39,915 nt of DNA from assembly GCA_016292805.1 (NCBI GenBank), contig JAEDFM010000020.1, positions 1 to 39,915 on the forward strand, written 5' to 3'. A program made the position numbers and the translations under genes. The notes below the pieces were generated by a model, which did not search any database, was not told the origin of the DNA, and worked only from the letters and a program-made list of their open reading frames with translations. Below, one piece after another: positions 1 through 5,120 of the stretch. The first letter of the stretch is position 1. Each line of letters starts with the position of its first letter. This stretch comes from Treponema sp. (GTDB taxonomy: Bacteria; Spirochaetota; Spirochaetia; Treponematales; Treponemataceae).

Positions 1-366
1 GTGGAAAATACATTTATTTTGCAGAAATGATAAATAAATGGTGTTTAGAGTTTTAAGGTTCGGGAAAATCCATTTTTATTGCTGGAATTGTAAAAAAATG
101 GGAAAAATAAGTTGGGAGAATACATTTAAAATGCAAAATTGTTTTTTAAATGGTGTGGAAATTAAAATGCTACATTTTATATGCAAATATGTTTGTAAAA
201 TGTAGCGAATATTTTGGAACTACATTTATGATGCAAAATTGAATACAAAATGTAGTCATGAAGGTGGAAAATACATTTATTTTGCAGAAATGATAAATAA
301 ATGGTGTTTAGAGTTTTACGGTTCGGGGAAATCCATTTATTTTGCAAAAGTGAATAAAAAATGTTG
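1..366. repeat. Array of seven degenerate palindromic AT-rich repeats
   Basis: Seven related units of about 34-36 bp lie at 9-42, 69-102, 121-154, 170-205, 220-255, 272-305 and 332-366, at a regular 49-60 bp period. A typical unit begins TACATTT, has TTTTGCAAAA or ATGCAAA in the middle, and ends AAATGGTG or AAAATGTAG. The units at 170-205 and 220-255 are the most symmetrical, starting CTACATTT and ending AAATGTAG, so each could fold into a hairpin. Bases 1-82 are repeated at 264-345 with four mismatches, showing that a two-unit block was duplicated. The intervening 14-27 bp segments differ otherwise. No protein-coding gene is supported here. The array may continue upstream of the window. Confidence 0.8.
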
Positions 367-476
367 GCCCGAGCATGGAGCAGCGCGACAGCGGCCACCG
401 CAGGGAGCGGATGCGAGCGAGGAGGCTGACCGTTAGGGAACTGCGGAACGCGAGTTGGTGGGGGAAGCGGCCTGAA
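366..476. repeat. GC-rich intergenic repeat-like segment
   Basis: A strikingly GC-rich block of about 110 bp sits between the AT-rich array and the xylanase promoter. It contains strings such as GGAGCGGATGCGAGCGAGG and CAGCGGCCACCGC and is bounded by GGCC at both ends. Its composition contrasts sharply with flanking DNA. Short ORFs cross it on both strands, but none has a ribosome binding site or recognisable protein. It resembles in composition the GC-rich blocks at 7500-7570, 10293-10427 and 22334-22465, so a dispersed non-coding repeat class is the best reading. Its boundaries are approximate. Confidence 0.55.
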
Positions 477-517
477 ATAATACTTTTTCGTAAATAATTC
501 AAGACTTTTGCCCTAAG

Positions 518-549
518 GAGATTTTCTTAAGAAATAATCTCTATATAAT
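518..549 (+). promoter_or_regulatory. Putative xylanase promoter with nested palindrome
   Basis: TATAAT at 544-549 is preceded by no good -35 element. Instead the -35 zone holds a nested inverted repeat: GAGATT (518-523) and AATCTC (536-541) enclose the perfect 10-bp palindrome TTCTTAAGAA (524-533). A strong -10, an absent -35 and an overlapping palindrome suggest a regulated promoter, though the symmetry could also act in RNA. The predicted leader to the xylanase start is about 85 nt. A second small palindrome, ACTTATAAGT, lies at 569-578. Confidence 0.5.
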
Positions 550-641
550 TTCTGGAAAGATGGGGTAAACTTATAAGTGTATGAAAAAGAATCTGCAGAA
601 AACTTATCATTCATTGTAAAAATCTTGGAGGAAAATAAAAA

Positions 642-1349
642 ATGAAAAAACTTCGCATTATTGCAGTCTTGGCTGCTATTGCAGGATTGGTGTGTCTTTC
701 TGGATGTACAGGTTCTTTTAACGCTGCTGAAGAAGCTGCTGAAGCAAATGATGCTTCTCGTGCTGTAAATGTTAGCTGGAACAGCACTGGTTGGAATGGA
801 GGTATGTATTACTCATTCTGGACTGATGGTGGCGGAAATGTACAGATGACTTTGAATGACGGTGGAAACTACTCTGTTTGGTGGCAGAATTGTGGAAACT
901 TTACAGCTGGTAAAGGCTGGAATCAGGGATCATACAGAAATATCAATTACAATGCGGGTGCTTGGAATCCATCTGGAAACGGCTATATTGCTGCTTACGG
1001 TTGGACAAAAGGTTCAAAACTCGTTGAATACTACATTGTAGATTCATGGGGAAACTATAGACCAACAGGTCAGTATATGGGACAGGTTTGGTCAGATGGT
1101 GCTATGTACGATATCTATAAGACAACTCGTTACAACCAGCCATCTATTATTGGTAATGCAACCTTTGATCAGTATTGGAGTGTTAGACAGACTAAGAGAC
1201 CTCAGGGAACTAACAACACTATTACTACTGCAAATCATTTTAATGCATGGGCAAGATGTGGAATGCATTTAGGAAATCAGTGGGACTATCAGATTCTTGA
1301 AGTTGAAGGATACCAGAGCTCAGGTTACGCTAACGTAACAGTTTGGTAA
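642..1349 (+). CDS. Lipid-anchored GH11 endo-1,4-beta-xylanase
   Basis: This 235-aa protein is a glycoside hydrolase family 11 xylanase, which cuts internal beta-1,4 bonds of xylan with retention of configuration. A lipoprotein signal peptide covers residues 1-21, with lipobox LSGC and the lipidated Cys at 22. After a short acidic Ala-rich linker, the GH11 beta-jelly-roll fills about residues 43-235, the normal family size, with no carbohydrate-binding module. The nucleophile is predicted as Glu129 in LVEYYIVDSWG and the acid/base as Glu222 in EVEGYQSSGYANVTVW. The start has a strong GGAGG at 627-631. The gene is monocistronic, with a palindrome-bearing promoter upstream and a hairpin terminator downstream. 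Lipidation implies it acts at the cell envelope, probably the outer surface, rather than being freely secreted. Confidence 0.95.
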   Translation: MKKLRIIAVLAAIAGLVCLSGCTGSFNAAEEAAEANDASRAVNVSWNSTGWNGGMYYSFWTDGGGNVQMTLNDGGNYSVWWQNCGNFTAGKGWNQGSYRNINYNAGAWNPSGNGYIAAYGWTKGSKLVEYYIVDSWGNYRPTGQYMGQVWSDGAMYDIYKTTRYNQPSIIGNATFDQYWSVRQTKRPQGTNNTITTANHFNAWARCGMHLGNQWDYQILEVEGYQSSGYANVTVW

Positions 1350-1384
1350 TGTCTTGAGTTTGGCTTATTTACAATATAAATAAA

Positions 1385-1420
1385 AAAAGCGTCGTCGAAG
1401 ATCTGGGACGACGCTTTTCT
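1385..1420 (+). terminator. Rho-independent terminator of the xylanase gene
   Basis: A 12-bp perfect stem pairs AAAAGCGTCGTC (1385-1396) with GACGACGCTTTT (1407-1418). The loop is 10 nt and the 3' side is T-rich. It sits 36 bp after the xylanase stop and before the HAD gene promoter, isolating the xylanase transcript. Confidence 0.9.
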
Positions 1421-1454
1421 ATTTTAACCTGAAATAGTTTTTTTGTTTGATTTA

Positions 1455-1463
1455 TGCTAGAAT
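1455..1463 (+). promoter_or_regulatory. Extended -10 promoter of the HAD gene
   Basis: TGCTAGAAT is an extended -10 (TG, one base, TAGAAT) located 20 bp before the ATG at 1483. No convincing -35 is present, as is usual for extended -10 promoters. The predicted leader is short but includes the GAGG ribosome binding site at 1474-1477. Confidence 0.5.
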
Positions 1464-1482
1464 CCTTTTGCTTGAGGTATTT

Positions 1483-2304
1483 ATGGAAAAACTTAATGTC
1501 AAATTAATAGCACTGGATCTGGATGATACTCTTCTTAATAATGACCGCCAGATTAGTGACGAAAATGTTGCTGCTTTACAGGAATGTGCCCGTCGTGGAA
1601 TTTATATTGTTCTTTGTTCTGGTCGTGCTGAGGATGCAATTTTGCCTTTTGTGCGACGGCTGGAAGTTGCCGGTTTGGAAACTGGAAAATACCTTATTGC
1701 TATAAACGGATGCAGTATTTTTGATATGCATAAACGCCAGCAGATTTTCTGTCGTAAGGTGGAAAGTGATATTCTTGTAAGAACAAATGAACTGGCGGAA
1801 GCTGCAGGGTTCAAAACTGAAGTTTATACACCTTCTACAATTTATTATGCAGAAGAAACTAAATATACAAAACTTGATGTTGATCTTTGTGGTCTTATTG
1901 GCAAAAAGGTTGATGACTATGAAGAATTCATTAAGCAGGGGTTTACTAAAATGCTGGTTCCTGGTGAACCAGATGCTTTACAGGTACTGCAAAAACAACT
2001 TAAGGAAGAGTTTGGGGACAGAGCTGTTATTTTTACAAGTAAACCTTATTTTCTGGAAATTCTTCCTCCTGATTGTGGAAAAGGTGAGGCTGTTACCTGG
2101 CTTGCCGAGCATATTGGTATTCCAAAAGAAACTACAATGGGCTTTGGTGACAGTATGAATGATGAAAGTATGTTTCACTTGTGTGGTTACGGTGTAGCAA
2201 TGAAAAATGGTTTACCTTACATTAAGGAAATTGCTGATTATGTAACTGAAAAAGATAATAATAACAGCGGTATTGCTCATTTCTTATGGAAGTATGTTTT
2301 ATAA
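1483..2304 (+). CDS. Cof-type HAD-superfamily phosphatase
   Basis: This 273-aa cytoplasmic protein belongs to the Cof/HAD-IIB branch of the haloacid dehalogenase superfamily, Mg-dependent phosphatases of sugar phosphates, nucleotides or cofactor intermediates. Motif I is DLDDTLL near the N-terminus, with Asp nucleophile and acid/base. The C-terminal motif is GFGDSMNDESMF, and the conserved Lys precedes it near GKGEAV. The C2B-type cap lies between. The ATG at 1483 was chosen over an in-frame TTG at 1447 because it follows GAGG at 1474-1477 with good spacing and begins directly before the conserved KLIALDLDDT core. It has its own promoter and shares a bidirectional terminator with the convergent metQ. 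The physiological substrate cannot be read from the sequence. Confidence 0.9.
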   Translation: MEKLNVKLIALDLDDTLLNNDRQISDENVAALQECARRGIYIVLCSGRAEDAILPFVRRLEVAGLETGKYLIAINGCSIFDMHKRQQIFCRKVESDILVRTNELAEAAGFKTEVYTPSTIYYAEETKYTKLDVDLCGLIGKKVDDYEEFIKQGFTKMLVPGEPDALQVLQKQLKEEFGDRAVIFTSKPYFLEILPPDCGKGEAVTWLAEHIGIPKETTMGFGDSMNDESMFHLCGYGVAMKNGLPYIKEIADYVTEKDNNNSGIAHFLWKYVL

Positions 2305-2309
2305 ATTAT

Positions 2310-2346
2310 AAAGGCTGCCTTTCGAATTTGAAGGGCAGCCTTTCCT
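2310..2346. terminator. Bidirectional terminator between the HAD gene and metQ
   Basis: AAAGGCTGCC (2310-2319) pairs with GGCAGCCTTT (2334-2343), and further weaker pairs extend inward. A T-rich tract follows on the plus strand. On the minus strand the stem is followed by an AT-rich TTTATAATTT stretch, so it can serve both convergent genes. Confidence 0.85.
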
Positions 2347-2366
2347 TTTATATTAGATTGTAACTA

Positions 2367-3143
2367 TTAGTAAACTGTTACAACTTCGCCATTTGGATAT
2401 TTTTTAGAAATATATTCTTTTACTTTATCTGACTGAAGAGCTTTTACTAAGGCTTTGATTTCTGCTTTGTTTTCGTTACCAGCTTTTACAGCAATTACAT
2501 TTACATATGGAGAAGAAGAACCTTCAACAAAAAGTCCGTCTTTTGTTGCTGAAAGTCCGGCCGGAATAGCATAGTTACCATTGATAACTGCTGCATCTAC
2601 ATCATCAAGTGTACGAGGAAGAGATGCTGCTTCAATTTCGCGGAACTTTAATTTCAAAGGATTAGCTTTAATATCAAGTGGAGTAGCAGTGATTCCAGTT
2701 TTTGGATCAAGTTTAATAAGTCCAGCTGCTTCAAGAAGAAGAAGTGCACGGCCTTCGTTAGTAGGGTCATTTGGAATTGCGATTGTAGCTTTTTTACCAA
2801 TTTTGCTTATATCCTTAACCTTGTGAGAGTAAAGAGCAAATGGTTCTACATGGATGCCACCAGCATTTACAAGGTGGTATTTCTTTTCTTCATTGAATGA
2901 GTTTAAGTAAGGAAGGTGCTGGAAGTAGTTAGCATCAATGTCACCTGATTCTACAGCGTCGTTTGGAGTAACGTAATCTGTGAATTCAATTACTTTAAGT
3001 GTAATTCCCTCTTTTGCAAGATCATCTTTAATAAGATTCAAGAGTTCTGCGTGTGGTTCTGGAGTAGCTCCAACTTTAATTGTCTGTGCAAAAAGTGATG
3101 CAGCAATAACTGCTACTGAAGCAAATGCGATTAATTTTTTCAT
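2367..3143 (-). CDS. metQ: Methionine ABC transporter substrate-binding protein
   Basis: This 258-aa protein is a NlpA/MetQ-family periplasmic binding protein, presumed to capture methionine for MetNI. A signal peptide occupies about residues 1-19 (core LIAFASVAVIAASLFA). The mature part shows family sequences such as KVGATPEPHAELL, NYFQHLPYL, NDPTNEGRALLLL and AVINGNYAIPAGL. Unlike most diderm MetQ proteins there is no lipobox cysteine, so the product should be soluble in the periplasm. The start has AAGGAC about 8 nt upstream (plus-strand 3152-3157). It is the last gene of metN-metI-metQ, but 252 bp separate it from metI. That gap carries a separate promoter and a putative leader ORF, so metQ may be expressed above the other two. 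Confidence 0.9.
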   Translation of the reverse strand: MKKLIAFASVAVIAASLFAQTIKVGATPEPHAELLNLIKDDLAKEGITLKVIEFTDYVTPNDAVESGDIDANYFQHLPYLNSFNEEKKYHLVNAGGIHVEPFALYSHKVKDISKIGKKATIAIPNDPTNEGRALLLLEAAGLIKLDPKTGITATPLDIKANPLKLKFREIEAASLPRTLDDVDAAVINGNYAIPAGLSATKDGLFVEGSSSPYVNVIAVKAGNENKAEIKALVKALQSDKVKEYISKKYPNGEVVTVY

Positions 3144-3237
3144 AGTATTTCGTCCTTTTTAATATACCGATGTAACGGCATTTATTTGATTTAACAGAGA
3201 CCAGGCTCCGTTTTTTAGAGATGCAATTGATTTGTGA

Positions 3238-3312
3238 TTAGAATGGCATGCAGGAACGCATGACTCCGTTTCTGAAATTTTCACGAACTAATTTTTCAAA
3301 ATAAAACTTCAC
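3238..3312 (-). CDS. Putative 24-aa leader peptide upstream of metQ
   Basis: A small ORF starts at GTG (3312-3310), 7 nt after a full consensus AGGAGG, and stops with TAA at 3238. An in-frame ATG at 3318 also exists, but it sits one base from the AGGAGG, too close to be used efficiently. The peptide ends in GVMRSCMPF, so two Met codons and one Cys codon fall within the last seven sense codons. It lies about 31 nt downstream of a predicted transcription start and 94 bp before metQ. The Met/Cys codons overlap an inverted repeat (3247-3262). A strong ribosome site on a tiny ORF ahead of a methionine-transport gene suggests a regulatory leader peptide. It has no signal peptide or membrane segment. 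Confidence 0.6.
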   Translation of the reverse strand: MKFYFEKLVRENFRNGVMRSCMPF

Positions 3313-3343
3313 TGTCATACCTCCTGCTTTGAATGTTATTATG

Positions 3344-3378
3344 CCTAGTAATCTAATAGGTATAATAATATTAGTCAA
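3344..3378 (-). promoter_or_regulatory. Internal promoter before the leader ORF and metQ
   Basis: On the minus strand TTGACT (plus 3373-3378) is followed after exactly 17 bp by TAGATT (plus 3350-3355), predicting initiation near 3343. An imperfect 17-bp palindrome, CCTATTAGATTACTAGG on the minus strand (3344-3360), covers the -10 region and could be an operator. The promoter lies immediately after metI and would make a metQ-specific transcript. Confidence 0.6.
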
Positions 3379-3395
3379 TAGTTTTAATAAAAAAA

Positions 3396-4049
3396 TTATC
3401 TTTTTGACATCATTTTATTTACAATCTTTGTGCCAGCAAACTGAATTAATGCTACAAGAACAATGATTACAACTACAGCCGCTAACATAATGCCTGTTCT
3501 AAAACGCTGGTAACCGTAGCGGATAGCTAAGTCTCCAAGACCACCTCCACCTAAAGTACCTGCCATAGCACTATAACCAATAAGATTTATAATAGTTAAA
3601 GTGATTCCCGATGCAACTGAAGGCATTGCTTCTGGAATTAAAACTTTATAAATAATCTGCCAGTTTGTAGATCCCATAGAGCGGGCAGCCTGAATCATAC
3701 CTGGATCAACTTCGTTTAAAGCTGTTTCTGTAATGCGGGCAACAAATGGTGCTGCGGCAATAGAAAGAGGAATGATTGTAGCAGCTGTACCAATGGCAGT
3801 TCCCAAAACAAGGCGGGTAAATGGTAACAGAACAATCATAAGGATTACAAATGGGAATGAACGGAGTACATCAATAATACGACTTAAAACTGCATTGAAT
3901 ACTGGTCGTGGTGTAATTCCGAATCTATTTGTAATGTTTAATAAAACTCCTAATGGAAAACCAATAAGAAGGGCAAATAAAGTTGAAAGTGCAACCATAA
4001 CTAATGTCTGTAAAGTTGAAGTTCCAACTAAAACAAGAATCTGATTCAT
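3396..4049 (-). CDS. metI: Methionine ABC transporter permease
   Basis: This 217-aa inner-membrane permease of the MetI family forms the homodimeric channel of the methionine importer. Five or so hydrophobic segments are visible. The cytoplasmic EAA-type loop that contacts the ATPase is present (ITETALNEVDPGMIQAARSMGSTNWQ in segments), and the C-terminal part has the typical GTLGGGGLGDLAIRYGYQRF. Length is normal. The start codon shares one base with the metN stop (TAATG), so translation is coupled. No terminator is seen directly after it, but the next gene, metQ, has its own promoter. Confidence 0.95.
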   Translation of the reverse strand: MNQILVLVGTSTLQTLVMVALSTLFALLIGFPLGVLLNITNRFGITPRPVFNAVLSRIIDVLRSFPFVILMIVLLPFTRLVLGTAIGTAATIIPLSIAAAPFVARITETALNEVDPGMIQAARSMGSTNWQIIYKVLIPEAMPSVASGITLTIINLIGYSAMAGTLGGGGLGDLAIRYGYQRFRTGIMLAAVVVIIVLVALIQFAGTKIVNKMMSKR

Positions 4050-5068
4050 TATTTATCCTCCTCAATGGCAACACCGCTTTGGCGAATGAATTCTACGGCT
4101 TTTTGTACTTCAGCTTCGGAACCAATAATATCAATAATCATAGAACCGATATCCTTTGAAGGAAGATGCTGAATTCCACCTGCGCGAATATTGATATCAA
4201 CATCAAACCTTTTGCAAACCTGACTTATAACAGGCTTTCCTGTGTCTTCGTTAATGAAATGAAGCACATATTTGCCACCTTCATCTGACCAGCGGAGCAT
4301 TCCTTCATTTTTGTCATCACCCTGTGTCTGGATAATGTTTTTAATGAAGTCTTTTGTAACTTCTGTTTTAGGATTTGTAAAAATATCTGAAACCAGCCCC
4401 TGTTCAACAACGGCACCGTTTTCAATTACAGCAACCTGATCGCAGGCATCGCGGACAACTTCCATCTGATGAGTAATCATTACAACTGTAAGATTCATTT
4501 TTTTCTGGATTTCTCGGATAAGGTCCAGAATGGCACCAGTTGTCTGTGGGTCCAGGGCAGAAGTTGCTTCATCGCAGAAAAGGATATCTGGATTTGTAGA
4601 AAGGGCCCGGGCAATGGCAATTCTCTGTTTTTGACCGCCACTTAAAGTAGAAATAGGTGCGTCCCCTCTATCTTCAAGACCTACCAGTTTAAGCATTTCC
4701 TGTACTCTTGTCTGGATTTCTGATTTTGGTGTACCGCAGATTTCCAGTGGATAAGCAATATTTTTTGCTGCAGTTCTTGATGAAAACAGATTGAAGTTCT
4801 GGAAAATCATTCCAATTTTTCTGCGTTGAAGAATCAGTTCTTTTTTAGAAAGATTATCAACCCGCTTATTATTGTAATAAACTGCACCTTCGTCTGGTGT
4901 TTCCAGAAGGCTGATAAGACGAACTAAAGATGATTTACCTGCACCAGATTTTCCAATAATACCAAAGATTTTATTTTCGGGAATATTAAGAGAAATATCG
5001 TTTACTGCAGTAATTGAACCGTCTTTTGTTGTGTAAGTTTTTTTAAGGTTCTCTAATTTTATTTGCAT
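4049..5068 (-). CDS. metN: Methionine ABC transporter ATP-binding protein
   Basis: This 339-aa ATPase drives methionine import. Walker A is GKSGAGKS (about residues 39-46), the signature is LSGGQKQR, Walker B is DILFCDEATSALDP, and the H-loop is in MITHQMEVV. The C-terminal 80 residues (from VLHFINEDTG) form the NIL/ACT-like domain that in MetN binds methionine and mediates trans-inhibition, so feedback control is likely retained. The start at MQIKLENL fits the family, yet there is no Shine-Dalgarno: the bases before the ATG are TTTCCTT. A promoter-like pair at 5075-5103 would start the RNA essentially at the ATG. It is divergent from the GH95 gene with only 52 bp between them. No SAM riboswitch or S-box motif is visible. 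Confidence 0.95.
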   Translation of the reverse strand: MQIKLENLKKTYTTKDGSITAVNDISLNIPENKIFGIIGKSGAGKSSLVRLISLLETPDEGAVYYNNKRVDNLSKKELILQRRKIGMIFQNFNLFSSRTAAKNIAYPLEICGTPKSEIQTRVQEMLKLVGLEDRGDAPISTLSGGQKQRIAIARALSTNPDILFCDEATSALDPQTTGAILDLIREIQKKMNLTVVMITHQMEVVRDACDQVAVIENGAVVEQGLVSDIFTNPKTEVTKDFIKNIIQTQGDDKNEGMLRWSDEGGKYVLHFINEDTGKPVISQVCKRFDVDINIRAGGIQHLPSKDIGSMIIDIIGSEAEVQKAVEFIRQSGVAIEEDK

Positions 5069-5074
5069 AAGGAA

Positions 5075-5103
5075 ATAATGATAAAAAACAAGGATTTTTT
5101 CAA
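5075..5103 (-). promoter_or_regulatory. Putative metN promoter giving a leaderless transcript
   Basis: On the minus strand TTGAAA (plus 5098-5103), a 17-bp spacer and CATTAT (plus 5075-5080) are followed by only six bases before the metN ATG at 5068. Initiation 7 nt after the -10 would coincide with the start codon, consistent with the absence of a Shine-Dalgarno. Confidence 0.45.
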
Positions 5104-5120
5104 TATTTATTGTTAAACTT

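Noticed and set aside
1..366. CRISPR array
   Set aside because: The units are regularly spaced but degenerate, the intervening segments are short (about 14-27 bp) and partly duplicated, and no cas gene is present.
1447..1482. TTG start of the HAD gene
   Set aside because: It overlaps the extended -10 promoter and has no ribosome site; ATG 1483 follows GAGG.
3193..3216. Plus-strand terminator with a T tract
   Set aside because: ACAGAG and CTCCGT leave an A-C mismatch in plus-strand RNA and no plus-strand transcript is expected here; pairing is better on the minus strand.
3144..3395. SAM riboswitch before metQ
   Set aside because: None of the conserved S-box or SAM-II core strings could be found; the gap contains a small ORF with a strong ribosome site instead.
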